This document shows, in pieces, positions 1 through 13,440 of a stretch of DNA of 64,000 nucleotides. The number at the start of each line of letters is the position of its first letter. Position 1 is the stretch's first letter. The position numbers and the translations under genes are program-made. Source of the DNA: Primula veris (Eukaryota > Streptophyta > Magnoliopsida > Ericales > Primulaceae); NCBI GenBank assembly GCA_963682055.1, contig OY821749.1:31193631-31257630 (forward strand). The letters are read 5' to 3'. The notes beneath the pieces were generated by a model. It ran no database searches. It worked only from the letters and a program-made list of their open reading frames with translations, and was not told the origin of the DNA.

Positions 1-3000
1 ATCATCATCAATGATATGTGCAATTGCCATATCCATATCTTGAACAGATATAGCTTCAAGCTCATGCATTCCCGAACCAATCTCGTCATTATGAATTGAA
101 TTGAAAGCATAATAGTTTTCCTTTTCTTCACTAATTTCAGCCACCTCAGCTCCAATGTCTTCTGGTAATGATTCCAGTGAATTAACAATCACGGGCATTT
201 CGTCATCATTTATTTGTTTCACATCTCTATCGATAACTTGAACCAAAGTAGCGTCAATCCCATGCATTCCAGAATCAGTCTCGTCACTTATAATTTTATC
301 ATCAATAATTGGCTTGCAAACATTTTTAATTTCATTTTCTTCACCGATCTGACTACAATCAGCTTCTGTTTCTACAACCAATGGCGCATCCAAGTCAAAT
401 TTAACCTCTTCATCATCAAATACCATCATTCTGGAACTCATCTCAGCTTCATTTTTCATAGGAACAGGCTCCGTTCTCAGAAGAATAGACTCGATATCTT
501 CATTTCTCATCTCATTTAAGCCAGACTCCAATCCTCCAATACTAAAGTCATTAACATTATCGAGTTCCATCAATAACCCTTCATCTATATCATCATTTTC
601 TTCCCCTTCTATAAAATCTGGCTCTTGAACCTGAGAACTTAATGCTTCATCACTTTGAAAAACTAGTGTTCCAGCAGTTACTTGATCTAACTTATGTAAG
701 TCACTTAGGGTACTGTCTTCATCGTTATCTTCAGCAATAGACTCCAGATGCATAGTTGAATGTTCCTAATTAAGTAGACAGTTAAATATACAGGTAATTC
801 CAATTAGCATAGTCTCGACATTAAATGTACAGGCAATTCCAAAATCAGATTTTTAAAGTGTATGCCCATCAAAAGTCAAATCATTTTATTAAACAGCATA
901 ATAAGTTTATCAAAAAGCATAATAATCATTAACAGTTTATTGAAGTGTATCTCAATCACAAGTGATTTATTAAAACAATATTTTCTCGGGATTGTGTTGT
1001 TTGTTGAACAATATGCTAATCAAAAAACATATCACTAGAGTGTAAGCTCGTCAAAAATACCACTAATATAGGCAATAAATTTTTTCTTGCGACTAAATGT
1101 GAACCAAGTCCAATTATGTCACTTAATGGCTATTTTCTATTAAACTGAACCGATAAACAAGAATTAATATATGAAAAAGCAGAAACATACAAGTTAAAGA
1201 AATTGATAACTTACTAATAATTCTTCAGAATTTTCAGCAATGGGTTTGTCGAAGGTGTGCAGCTCATCCATGGGTTTTTCTACAGATACCCACTTCGAAT
1301 AAACATTAGAACTTGAAGAGTGTATATGGTCTTCAGTTCTCTGAAGAACTACATCTTCATTAACCGAATGTTCTTCGACTAAATCATTTTGAACCAAAGT
1401 TTTAACATATTGATTATTCAAACTCAAACTTACTGAAGAAACATGGACATCTTCATGTTCATTACTTTGATCTTGATCCCCTAAACGATCCATTTTTTCC
1501 TCGTTTTTCATTGTAACTTCATTTGAACTTGTCTGCGTACAAAAATCAATTTGCCTATCTGAAAAAGATACAATTGTTTCATCCATTTCAGATGTTTGTT
1601 CCACTAGCATATCGGACAAAACAGAGGAACAAGATAGGTTCTTTTTATCAGACGATGGGCTCAAATCGTAAACAGGCTCTTTAATTTCATCAGCATGATC
1701 ATTAATTTCATCAATATCGAGCTCTAAACTCGTTAACAGCTCACGTTTTTCCTCATTAAAAGCTATTTCATGTTCTCCGGACAATGACGAGGAATTTGAT
1801 CCGCTGCTGTAATGAACTTCCTCAATAGTCGACAAAGCCCTTAACAAAGTAGAGCTAGGCATTTCACGCTCGTGATGTTCGATTTCCCTCATCTCCAGTC
1901 TGCCTAATTCCGTAACATGATCTTCATCTTCAGACGATTCACTCCCATGTCCAACAAGCTGAGAAGGGTCTTCCAAATCCGAACCAATTTCAACGTCTTC
2001 TAAAGTATTATCATCAACAATCTTTTTATCATCTTGGTTGGGAATTTCAACATCTCTTAAAATTTCATCTTTGCCATTTTTATTACCATGATGGTCAAGA
2101 ACTTCAACATTTTCTTCGTCAATTTTTTTATCATCTTGGTCAGGACTTTCAATATCTCCTGATATTTCACCTTCAACAATATTTTTATCATCTTGATCCC
2201 CAATAGAACAAATTGATTCAACCTCAGTATCAGGAACAGAACTTATTCTAGATACATCGCTAAGCTCACTCGTCTGTCTTCTAAACGATGAATTATCACT
2301 AGACCCCTCTGGTACAAAATAAGGCCTAAACCGAAAATCGTCTCTACCAAATCTAGGTGGCGCAAAAATCGACGGGCCCACGTTGAAACTCTCGTGCCTG
2401 CGAAACATTGTCTCTCTAGAAGGAAGTGGCGAAAACTCTTGTTGAAAACTATCTGTGGTTAGGTCGGGTTTCTCTTCACTCGAGTCATAAGGAAGATCAA
2501 AAGGGTTTCTTCTGTTTGACATTATCGAAGGGGCGGAACCGGGAATAGGTGGTAAACCCTCATACGAATCGTAAGGGAGATCGAAAGGGTTTTTTCTCAG
2601 CGTCGAAATAGGCGGAACAGCGAAAGGGAGCTCATAATTTAAGTCTATTAAATTCTTTTCGACCAGTAATTTCCGAGCTCTTCTTCTAGCGATAAGGCTC
2701 TCGAGCCTTTGGTTTCTTTCGAGCTCTAAAGTGCCTAAGTCCATGAGATTCTTTTGATCATCCTCGGTCCAAGTGATCTCGGGTTTAGCTTCATCGTCCT
2801 TGGCACCGTCCAAATCATCTCTCTCATCATCATTGTCCACATCATCATGGGTTTCACTCTCTTCACCGGAGTCACTCGGGATTTCCTTATACCCTCGAGA
2901 ACTATGATCGGACAATTGAGTAACTAAAGGAGTTTTCTCTTCGTTTAGAAACGGTTGAAGCTCGTCGAGTAATGGCAAAATATCGGCCATTGATGCATCA

Positions 3001-3761
3001 GGAGATGAGCTCTCGGCTCTGTCTGAACTCGAGTCCGAATCCTCATCCGCCACGTCATCATCTCCTTCCCCAAACTGCTTCCATGGAGAAGCCGGAGGAG
3101 AATCTCCACGTTCGGCTCTATCAGAGCCAACCGATCCCATAGGTGATTTCGAGTATAACAATCCAACGCTCTCTTCGTCTATTTCCTCAATACGAGAATA
3201 TTGGTTCTCAAGAAACACCGTTTCGTCGTTTTTCCTCTCATTCCTATCCAAATCAAGTAACTCTCCCTCAACTCCATCGATCTTACGCCTCTCGGACTCA
3301 AAATAGTCCTCGATCAACGGACCCGTGTTAACCAAACCACCATCTATATGATCAACGCTACCCTCTCTCGAAACAACAAGATTTTCTACTTCATCCCTAC
3401 TTGCGTCACCATAATATCTGTCCACCACAAAACCATCTCTCTCAACAATAGTCGTATCTCTTTGAACCTCGGTTCTAAGAGAAACTATCTCATGGTTAAC
3501 ACTCGTTTCTTTATCATATTCGGGTACGTTTGAATCACCGAGACTTAACAGAAACCCAAGCAAAAAAGCAGTACAAACAAGAACAGGCGAAGTGGAAACT
3601 AATAGGGAAAACAGAAAAGGGAATGATCTATACAAGAATAATAGATACAACAACATACCCACTAGAAACGGATGATTACACACTAGTTTGTAGCTTTTTC
3701 GGATCGATACGATTGTTATTCTCCTTAATTTAACACCAAATTCCACCATATCCACCCCCAT
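1..3761 (-). CDS. Large acidic single-anchor membrane protein, At5g17910-like, 5' part (runs off the left edge)
   Basis: Two coding exons are visible: 3761-1215 (849 codons) and 765-1 (255 codons, still open at the edge). The donor is at 1214-1213 (GTAAGT) and the acceptor AG at 767-766, phase 0. I chose the ATG at 3761 (MGVDMVEFGVK) over the upstream in-frame ATG at 3785 because related plant proteins, as I recall them, begin with a similar MGFD/MGVD peptide. Residues about 25-75 are hydrophobic (HPFLVGMLLYLLFLYRSFPF onward), giving one or two N-terminal membrane segments. The rest is very acidic and low in complexity (runs of D, E and S). A conserved block near residues 350-480 has RRRARKLL and two copies of NPFDLPYDS. 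Arabidopsis relatives (At5g17910, At1g07330) are labelled cardiomyopathy-associated-like on weak grounds; the molecular role is unknown. A leader intron at about 3772-3942 is possible. Confidence 0.85.
766..1214 (-). other. Intron 1 of the At5g17910-like gene
   Basis: The intron has a GTAAGT donor at 1214 and a TTAG acceptor at 767-766. It is AT-rich, and I see no internal gene or repeat. Confidence 0.8.
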
Positions 3762-4342
3762 TTTCTCACTCCCTAAAAACCTCAAAAATTAAGTCTTTTA
3801 ATTTTTTTTTTCAAATCGAAACTTAGCTAATAATCACATATCTCACACTTGAAAATAATCACAACGAAATCCACACAAAACCCACCTCAAAAATCCCCAA
3901 AACAGATCAAAATAACAAAAGGGTACAATAAAGATAGCACCTTTAATGAAGCTTGATCAAGATTTAGAGCAAATCTAAGATGGGTTCTAAATTTTTGTAT
4001 TAAATTTTCTAGAAAAATAAAAAGTGAATAAAAGAGCTTATTAAGAAGCCTTTTTTTTTCACTTTATTTGAATATTCCGCCTTTTTACCTCAGCAACAGC
4101 TATATATCTCTGTCTCTTTTTTTAAAATTATGTGTGTACATATAACATATACATATATATATACAAATAAATTAAACTATATATATATATATAGAAAAAA
4201 GGGGTTTGGGCTGTACCAAAAAGAGAAATAAATAATGGGCAAAGGAAAAAAAAAAAGTAGTCCCCCCTTCCCTTTTCCCTCTCTTTCTCTCTCTATATTT
4301 ATATATATATATAGATATATATATATTTTGTATATATTTGTT

Positions 4343-4984
4343 GGGTAAAATGCAAATAACTCACCAAAGCTATCAATTTTTGCAATTAACCCCCTAATGT
4401 CATATTTTGAAGGATACTCCATTTTACGCTATGATCTGTTTTACTTGATTTTTCATTTATAATAATTAGTTATTAATTATTTAAAATAGTCCAATTTGAT
4501 TTTTTTTAATAAAGAGTTTCCTCAAATGTCTCTAATTAACGAGCATTGTTTTTTTGCAAATCATTAAATCATTACTATATCAAGGGTATATTTGAGAATT
4601 AGTACTCGTATTTATTAATCCAACTAAATATAGCCATTTTTTCTTAATATTCATGAAAAAATTAGGTGGACTATTTTTATGAGACGGATGGAGTATCCAT
4701 TATCATGCATATTTATCGGAATGACGCAAAAAACATTCATTCTCACTGAAATAATATTCTTAAATATAAAGCCTATTTTGATGGATTTTTTTACGATAAT
4801 TGTTATCTAAACTCGTGTGCATTGACAAACTACACGTTTCAAACAAATAATTTTGTAAAACGAACAAGTGAATAAAAAGCTATGTTATTTTAAAGATGAA
4901 TTTGGGGTTAATTGAAGAAGTTTGATAGTTTATGAGAACCAATTGCAAGAAATGATAGTTTATTGGAGGGTTTTTGCATTTTAC
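4343..4984. mobile_element. Non-autonomous inverted-repeat element (MITE-like)
   Basis: The left end begins GGGTAAAATGCAAATAAC and runs to a stretch ending CAATTAACCCC. The right end carries the inverted match: GGGGTTAATTG near 4909 and TTTTTGCATTTTAC at 4971-4984. The phrases for tcaatttttgcaattaa and ttgatagtttatgag recur in inverted order at both ends. No coding capacity and no clear target duplication were seen. Confidence 0.5.
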
Positions 4985-6062
4985 TTTAGCTAATTAAGTA
5001 CTTTATTTGTGATCCCTTTTTTCTGAAATATTTGTCGTGTTGTCCCACTTCCTTTTTATTATCATTTTTATTTTTCACTTTTTTATGAAATTTGGGGATT
5101 AGGGAAGTGATTAGGGGGAGGATAATTGTTGATTAGTGTTTCTTTAATAGTAATAATTGTTGATTAGTGTCGGGTCATTTTTTTTATAGTATATAATAAA
5201 GAAATATATTTTTAAAAATTCGTCCTATAAGTTGAATTTGTCGGTCGGATATATAATATTTTACTCCCATTACGACTAATTTTTTTTTACGAGTAATGCT
5301 ACATGTACTATTCTAAATCTCTTGCTTATACTACTTGTCAAGGCGGTGAAAACAAAAATGTTACAAGAGTATGAGGAGGAGTGTTAGAGTAGTGAAAATA
5401 TTTTCACTTTATTTTTTATAAGTTACGTTACAAATTCTATTAATCGATAGTATGTACGTTTCTTGATCCTTGTTTGCCGTTTACAATGTGTAACCTTTAA
5501 AAAAAAATTACAACCATGTACAAGAGATTGTGTACAAAAGATAGAGTTTAATAATCATTTTAGTGGTTGTCATTTGTCAATATAACATATTTCGTCACAT
5601 AAGACTTTAGGGGCGAAATCAAAGAGTGCGTAATATAAATATGGAGACGTAAATGATTGATTTTAACAATTATAGTAAAACTCAAATTATTTACTATTCT
5701 TAATTACTTGAAATGAATTTGCCGGTCATATTATTAGCTCTTTTTCCTTCTTAATATTTTTATAAAAGTTTGAGTGATGTTGCATTTTAAAACCAAGTAC
5801 TAATTGGTAGGGTAGAAAGTAAAAAAGACAAGGTAAAGTAGTATTAAGATCTTCGTCACCCGTCACCTTAACCATTTCCTCAAATCTAACACATTTTATA
5901 CATTTTTAAAAAACCGTTTGCATTTACACAAATTTCAGCTTTTTTATTAATTTTTTTATAATAACCCTATATTATTTTTTTATTTGTTTATTATATTTTA
6001 ATAATCATAACAATATTACAACCACAAAAATGTGGACCCCATGATAGTTTATTACTATTATA

Positions 6063-6377
6063 CTCCTTACGTCCCTAAACAAATATATACTACGAAAATA
6101 CATGTAATTTTGACCATCAAAATTTTCATATTAAAATTACCGAAATAAAAAAATTGAAAATTTCATCATATAGTTCTAACCATAAACTACGTAATTAACT
6201 TTTGAAATAATTTTTTCCGGCAATCTAAATATGAAAAAATTATCGGTCAAAATTATACGTATTTTTACTACGTGATTAACTTTTGAAATAATTTTTTCCG
6301 GCAATCTAAATATAAAAAAATTATCGGTCAAAATTATACGTATTTTTGTAGAGGACATTTGTTTAAGAACGGGGGAG
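6063..6377. mobile_element. Stowaway-like MITE with TA target duplication
   Basis: The ends are CTCCTTACGTCCCTAAACAA and, in inverted form, CTCCCCCGTTCTTAAACAAA, flanked on both sides by TA (6061-6062 and 6378-6379). The inverted similarity continues inward through ATTTTGACC. The interior contains an ~83 bp tandem duplication (about 6187-6350) that includes TAATTTTTTCCGGCAATCTA twice. There is no coding capacity. Confidence 0.7.
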
Positions 6378-7179
6378 TATTGTAAATTTTGTGTTTTCTT
6401 AAATTTAGGGAATTTATAGGGTTTCTGATGCATGTCACTCTTTATACCATAATCATCAAATTTTAAGAAAAAATACGTTTTGAGGAACCAGATGCGGATG
6501 CTCAATGTGTTCATATGCCTATGCAGTTTAGTTACAATATCCCTTTAAAAATCAACTACACTACATTTTTCTTGGGGACGGTTTTACACCTGTTCTTAAT
6601 ATGTTTTTTTGGTCATGATTTGCCATTTTATCTGTTATATCGAGTTATTCATATGATGGCACTCCAATAATCGAGTTAATTCGATTAGAATACTTTATGA
6701 CAACCATATACCCTTATTGCACCGCGTCTTTCGTACTTTTGACTTTATTTTCTGTTATCATTGGATTCGACTGTGGCGCTTGACAGCGTTTCATTGCTAT
6801 TTATTTTGATAATTTAAATGTTTGTATGTTAAGCATATCGAGTATAAATTGCGTTGCCTTCCGGGATAAATCGGGTGAGCCGGATCAGAACGCTAAGACG
6901 GCCTTAGTTGCCTTTATGTTATTCTACTTTTATTTAGTCTTTTTAAGCTTGTTTAGGAATATCTAAATTATGTATTACTGATAACTATAACCAACAGTAA
7001 TGAAATTTCCTTGAAAATGACAATACTTAGATGCTGATAGGGATAAACTTCCCAAATTACAAGTTTGTTACGCAATTAAATCATAAAAAATTGGATATAT
7101 ATATGATAGGATCATATAATTTAATTTAATCACGAAATCTTCCAAAGTTCAAACTCAAGTAAAATATTATTGGTAGGGG

Positions 7180-7815
7180 TGACATTGGTTCGGTATCGAA
7201 CTTTTTGATTATATACCGATATCTTACTAAACTAGTTTAGTTTGATAATTTTTATACCATTATCGGACCAAAAAATTCGGTATACCGAACTTTCGGCATA
7301 CCAAACTATTCGGTTAGTTCGGTTCGGTTTTGGTTTTTATATCAAACTTTAGAGTTTACAAGTGATGATAAAAAAATGGTGTGTATCGGTAAAAAAAACA
7401 TAGTATAAAGTTTTAAAAGTAATGGATTAAAAATGTATATTGTATTTATTTATATAATTGTTATATTTCTTGTTTCTTTACATAAAAGAGTAAAAACTAT
7501 TAAACATTTCTAGTAAATGTTATAAATAAAATAAAATGTTATAAATATTCATTAGAAAAATAAAATATAACTATGGTAATAAGTGTACATAAGTCTTATA
7601 GTTTATTTGTTTATATATTATATTTTAATATTTCGGTTTGAATCGGCAGAGGCGGTCCAGACCCAAGTTCAGTAAGACATCGGCCTGGGGCAAAAATTGG
7701 GTTGAGGCAAAAAAAATAAAAAATTGGACTGGGCCTTGGGACCAGTATTGTTGGGCTGTCCATATGAATCGATATCATACCAAACTCACTAAATGAATAC
7801 CGAAACCGAACTTGG
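7180..7815. repeat. TTCGGT-rich inverted-repeat element
   Basis: The left arm (about 7180-7335) is dense in TTCGG, CGGTATACC and CCGAAC. The right part (about 7760-7815) carries the inverted form (CATACCAAACTCACTAAATG, ATACCGAAACCGAAC). It resembles the better-preserved arms at 53837-54003 and 55465-55631. It is a non-coding element remnant of unknown superfamily. Confidence 0.4.
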
Positions 7816-9213
7816 TTGGTAACGTGGAATCTAATCTTGACGCGTGTTCTTTAGTGGGATAGCACCTGCTATGTACGACTTTAGATCGTGTCCACTTATT
7901 AAAATTTAACATTATATTTTACATGTACTCATAATAATATACTGTTAATATGTGTATTTACTTGGAAAATAATATACTGTCAATTTTAAATCAGTCTCTA
8001 TATTTTTTGTATGTATACAACTGTTTTAGTTGGTCACCCTAAAGAAAAACATTTTTTATTTCCTCCATTGAAAATGTTACAAACTTATGTTTAATCAATC
8101 CAGTATTTTCTTAATCTATAACATGCTAAACTATTTGCTTAAAAATCAACCAAGCTCCCAGATAGAAAAGAAAGTACAAAAAAATAAGTTGCAACAATTT
8201 AATTACATGCTACTCCACACTCATACAATGCATGTTTGGTATCAATTTTTTTTTTATAGATTTTTTAGCTTTTTGATTTTAAAAATATACATGCGTTTGT
8301 TATCACTGCTTTTTTTAGCTTTTAAAATTCTAGATTTTAAAAGAATACAACCAGAAAAGCTAAAAACAAAAAATCCACACAGTTTGGAGATTTTGATTAG
8401 TTTTCTCGCCAATATTTTAAAATTTTAAATGAATATTGATCTTATCTCAACTAAAATTTTATTCGTATATTTGACGTGTTATTTGATCGTTTAAATATGA
8501 TATTATGAAAATTTATCAAAAAAATATCTTATAAAGTTATTTTGATTGAAAAAACAAAAGGTTATTAGCTAATGTCAAAAATCAATACGTTGAAAGTTAG
8601 CTTTTTTAACTTTTTACCAAACACGTATATATTTTGAAAATCCAACTTTTTTTCTATTATTTTATGAAAACAGGTTTTTGACTGAAAAAACTGATATCAA
8701 ACTGACCGTATTTAGTTTCCTTCATTGATCACTTTTATGAAGCATCTCTGTAGATACCAAACAACACTAGAAATTTTAATAAAATTTTAAATAAAAGCCG
8801 CTAATAAGAAGTTAGGCTTTTAGTAAAGCTGGTAACTTAATCAGAACTTAGAAGGAAAACAACCCATTCTCAAAATTATTGTTAAGCATGTACAGTGAAA
8901 ATGATGGTTATCAACTAAACGATTACGATCAAATGGCAATTGGCCTTGCTATTGAACTTCACTAGTCGGCATACTAAAGGTTTACGACGAGGTGGTGTGA
9001 AAATACGGCTCTACTTTCGTCTCATATTATGAATTTTATTCTGCAATATTATTAACCAAACATCACCTGGCTTTTAGTATTTTTAGCTTCGACCACTATC
9101 CTGCACATTACGTTTGAGAGGCACGAGTATAACGTAAAAAAAGGTGTTATACGCCGGTCTCACAAAGTAGTACACAAAATAGTGTTGAGTATTGTTTTTC
9201 CAATATTATTGGC

Positions 9214-11807
9214 TCAAATTTTTAGCTCTTTCAAAGCATCCATATCACCTCTTGCCACATCATTTTCCAATGCATTGTGTTCATCATCCGATGACGAACC
9301 GGAATTCACCTCTGATTTTTGCAACTCGGATAGTACGTTAGGCGGTATACAAGGCGAAGGGCAATCAGGGTTACGACTTTCGGTCAGTCTTTGGTCTTCT
9401 TCTCTCATTCTTTTAGAGTAGGAATCGAAATTGAAACCTTCGGAGCTTTTACCACCGAAAAAAGGCTCAAGATTTTCGTTTTCGAAAAGGTCGTCCATTA
9501 ACTTCATGCTTTGCTGGTTGTCAGAGTAGACGAATTTTACTTTTTTGTATGTTTTTGTGTCGAGGAATGGTTTAACTACCTGTTGGACAATGTTTTTTAA
9601 AACCAAAAATTCAGAAGATTTTGATGGGAGAGTGAGTGCAGTAATAAGACTACTTAGTAAATGCTGCATAGGCTATATAAAGTATAAACACAGTGGTCGA
9701 TCTCAGGCATTTTCATAGATCAAATGTAGACTTGACGCTAACTTATTTTATACTAAACAGTTATTTATCTTGCATTCAGACGATTAGAATAGCCAGTTTT
9801 TCTTTATTTAAAGATTTTTTGATTGGGTTGCCGTTGTAAGATGGCGAGTTAATATGCAAAACCTCATCATATCAAACTTCGACAAAAAGGGCATAAAATT
9901 GAAATTGTTTACGAACGATGTTTTTTCCTTTTTCTCATCCACAGAATCTAGTAAATTTTCAGAAACAAGTTAGCTAAGATATAATATTTCATATCCTAAA
10001 TCGACAAAAGCGATAAAAGCAAACTTACCATCCAAAACGACTCGAAGACTTTAGGAGGATTATAGAGAATCGCAAGAGCGAGCCTCTCAGGGTAAAGATC
10101 TTGCAATACATGGGCTGTTTCGCGAGTAGTTTTGACCGATACAGATGACATACTCCACCCTTGGAAATTTATTAGCCACACCATTTGTTCTTGATCTGGT
10201 TTTAAGTTAATTATCGCCCTTTCCATGCAATACACCAAATGTTTGATCTGTCCAACTGTCGAACACGTATTCTAACAACATATAGAAATATTTAGAATAT
10301 ATATCGTAGCTTAATGATGTTGAGAATCTAATAGTAATGATACTGTACAAATAAAAAATGTCCACCAATTATTCTAACACCATGAAACATAAATTTCAAC
10401 TCTTTTATTTATGTTCTTCCGGCAAGTTGTAAACTATTCTGCTGGTCAGCTTAAAAGTTTTTTGTTTTAAAGTCAAATGAATCTATAGTTTGCCAGTCTC
10501 AATAAGACAGCTTAATTGCGTAAGAGCTGCATCCGAATAAGCACAAAGTAGCTTAGCAAAAAGAATTGTAAAATGTTGTTCGTTCTACAAAGCAGCGTCG
10601 TATTACAGTAGTTTCAAGTTTATTTGAATCCTAAATAATTTCCAAAGAATTCTATCCTTTTCGTTGCCAATATGTATAATCTACAATTCGTGCATATGTT
10701 CATACATATGATGTATATACATACCTCAAAGCCCGGTCTCATGACAAGAACAGTCCTTCCCCTCTTGTCAAGATAGTTGGCTATGTAAAGTTTCCCAGTC
10801 CTTGCTTCATTAGCAACCTCATCCTGAAACCAAAAGATTGCATCTGTATTTAGGGATTTTTGTGTGTGCTTATTCTAAAGATTTAATCCCAATACTGAAG
10901 CAAGAATAGCCTTTTTGTCCCTTGATGATGGTATGGAAAGATAAATGTTCAAGATAAAGGATACTAGTAGGCTTGGCTTGGATTTGCTCAAGACAGTATA
11001 TTTTCTAAATTTATTTCTTGAGATAAGAAAAAGTATGTAAGCGTACGATGCATATATACCCATTTAATTTTATCCGGCTTGTACTCGAGCCTCCACTTCA
11101 AGGCTTCTTTGAGCATTTTGCTCGCCTTTTTTGTGTTCCAGTTTCTAGCTCTGAGATACCTTGATATTGATTCATCTGAACACATCGCTGGGAATTTACT
11201 CGCTATTGGACCCATCAACTGCCTGACCTCATTGATCTACATGAAATTAACAAACAAACAATAAATTTGAAACCAAAACGTTCTTAGGATTTAGTGTTTC
11301 ATGCAAAAGACGGTACTGAGACCAAAAACTGGTATTTCTTTCTATTTACCAGTTCAAAACACTAAAGAATTTCTATCACCAAAGATACATCATTTTATAT
11401 AGGCTCGATGCCTTTTATCTCTTATGGATTGCCAAGCAGAATATTTCTGATGATACAAATAGCAAAAACTTATAGGCAAATAATCAAGAGGTAAGTGACA
11501 TTTCGGATGATAATCAAGACACTAAAGAATATTTCTCAGATATGATACAAATAAAAAAAGCACATTGAAGCAAAAATAAGTCCTTGACAAACTAAAAATC
11601 AAATAAATTTGAAATGAAACGAAAATGAAATAAAAAGTGTTAATGGGTATAAGGAAGTATTGCACATGGTCGGGTTCAAACTCCGAAAAAACATGTATAT
11701 ACGCAAGCGTGCATATGAGAGGTGCCTAGAACATTTACCTTGGATTGTTCTTCTTGAGATGACACAGATTTAACTGATGAACTTCCATACAGTTTCATTG
11801 TAGCCAT
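9214..11807 (-). CDS. SEC14-like CRAL-TRIO phosphatidylinositol-transfer protein, complete, five exons
   Basis: Exons: 11807-11739 (23 codons), 11236-11060 (59), 10823-10725 (33), 10271-10029 (81) and 9579-9214 (121 plus stop), all in phase 0 with GT-AG borders, giving 317 residues. Residues about 24-85 form the CRAL-TRIO N-terminal helices (SISRYLRARNWNTKKASKML). Residues about 95-245 form the lipid-binding lobe (GRTVLVMRPGFE; WLINFQGWSMSSVSVKTTRE; YPERLALAILYNPPKVFESF; VVKPFLDTKTYKKV). The tail (about 270-317) is acidic and serine-rich. Family knowledge: such proteins bind and exchange phosphatidylinositol and phosphatidylcholine between membranes in the cytosol. The start is the first ATG after a probable leader intron (donor at 12064, acceptor at 11839-11838). 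The stop follows KELKI directly. Size and domain layout fit the short plant SEC14 class without a GOLD or nodulin domain. Confidence 0.92.
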
Positions 11808-11837
11808 TTTTTATCTGATCTAATCTAGCTGATCAAG

Positions 11838-12064
11838 CTGCAAATTGTTGGACAATGAAATTTAATAAATAAGAACAAATACACTTGGGAGGAAAGTGAA
11901 GTTTCATACATGCATAAATGTTGTTGGTCAATAAATGGTTTAAAGGTATCACTTAAATGTTCCGTGAAAGATTAGCTATGGGTAAAGAGATAAAAAATTT
12001 AAAATCCAAATATGATAAACTTAATCTGGATCAAGTAAAGCAAAAAAAAAAGGCAAAAACTAAC
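11838..12064 (-). other. Probable 5'UTR intron of the SEC14-like gene
   Basis: The donor ACACAG|GTTAGT lies at 12064 and the acceptor TTTGCAG at 11838. The non-coding leader exon 11837-11808 lies just before the ATG. Inferred from splice signals only. Confidence 0.5.
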
Positions 12065-12307
12065 CTGTGTTTTAATTGGCTGTAAATAGATACTAATGGT
12101 TTAGAGTAAATGAAGGGGGTTTTGTGGGAGGTTCTAGATTGTGAAGAATGAGTAAACTGATCCAAATTACCAATATAATAGGCAGCCATGTTTGAACATT
12201 CAAGTTTACGTTTATTTATTTATACATTTTCATATTTGTTGACCGCTAAAATATAAAAAAGTTGTTTGAAGTTTTGAACCTTTTAATATACAAGGTCCTT
12301 ATTGCTT

Positions 12308-12505
12308 AATTGTTGATTACGAAACTACGTTTAATTTTAACCGGTTTATAACTTGTATCGAAATTGTCAAAATGATTTTTTTTAAATCTAATCATAAAAT
12401 TTAACATTTGAACTATATGATCAACTATTGAAAATATTCATTCCGACAATTTTGATATAAGTTATTAGTTCATTAAAATTGCATGTAGTTTCGCAGTGAA
12501 CAATT
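12308..12505. mobile_element. Fold-back MITE, about 198 bp
   Basis: The two halves are long imperfect inverted repeats. The left half starts AATTGTTGATTACGAAACTA, and the inverted right half starts AATTGTTCACTGCGAAACTA. The match continues through AATTTTAA, ATAACTT and AAATTGTC nearly to the centre. The flanks are TTA-rich, and the target duplication cannot be resolved. Confidence 0.6.
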
Positions 12506-12747
12506 AAATGGTAACGGAGAAGCGCTGATATACTAGTTAAAAAACAATTAAAGAGCTAGTATTATAGATCTGCCAACAACATACTGCACTTTATCAAAAA
12601 ATACCTAAATTAGATTTGCTATCATAATTTCCTTTAAATTTAACATATATGCTATAATTGATTTGTTACCAACGATTCCAAAATTCCTAGCAGATTAAAA
12701 ATAATAAATGATATTCAAAAACCTTACCTGCTGATGTGACGGGTTAA

Positions 12748-13165
12748 GTGTACCAATATTTTTGTTTCGATATTGAAATCACATTTTCATTTAATTTATA
12801 ATTAGTCTACTTAGTCCGTGTGTACCAATATTTTTGTTTCCATATTGAAATCATATTTTCATTTAATTTATAATTAGTCCACTTAGTCCGTCATGTCGAT
12901 TTTTGGATAAGGTTTTTAGGTGGCTATAGCAATACCCATTAAAAATAGTGTCAAAAACATAAAAAATTAGAAAAAGAGCGAACTTCTAAATTAGTTAGAA
13001 AGTAAATGTCAATTTCAAGCTATATAAATTTTAAGAACAGGTGAGATTATATTCATGAAAAAGCAAGTCAAAAGCCTAATCACTAGGCAAGCTATATAAA
13101 ATTTAAGAACTGGTGAGATTATATTAATTAAGAAACAAGTCAAAAAGACTAATCACTAGGCATCT
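12748..13165. repeat. Two pairs of ~72 bp tandem duplications
   Basis: The first pair begins TACCAATATTTTTGTTTC at 12751 and 12823. The second begins CAAGCTATATAAA at 13016 and 13088. Both have a period of about 72 bp, but they differ in sequence. Non-coding. Confidence 0.65.
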
Positions 13166-13440
13166 CTCAATTCTCATAAACCTTTATCATAATGACATTG
13201 CCATTTCGTATTTACAACGAAAATTATAGCTACACAATCATATACTTTACGCGATACAGATACACATCTTTAAAATACAAGCATTCTGTTAAAGGCTGCG
13301 CCACAATACCACCGAGATCACCAGCAATACAAGCAGAATGGTGTAAACTCAGGTGCCCAGCACGCTCAATATATATATGTACACAAGTCGCCGTAGAAAA
13401 GCTGATGTGGCAGCCATGTCATCAAAGAATGGACATTTTT

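Larger units (their letters stand above)
3786..9213. other. Intergenic region with miniature elements, no gene supported
   Basis: Contains the 5' flank of the At5g17910-like gene with AT microsatellite tracts around 4140-4340, an inverted-repeat element at 4343-4984, a Stowaway-like element at 6063-6377, and a TTCGGT-rich inverted-repeat element at about 7180-7815. The open frames here (for example 8087-8428) are AT-biased and have no recognisable domain. Confidence 0.6.

Noticed and set aside
8087..8428. 113-codon plus-strand frame
   Set aside because: Phe/Leu/Lys-rich translation of AT-rich DNA, no domain or homologous pattern.
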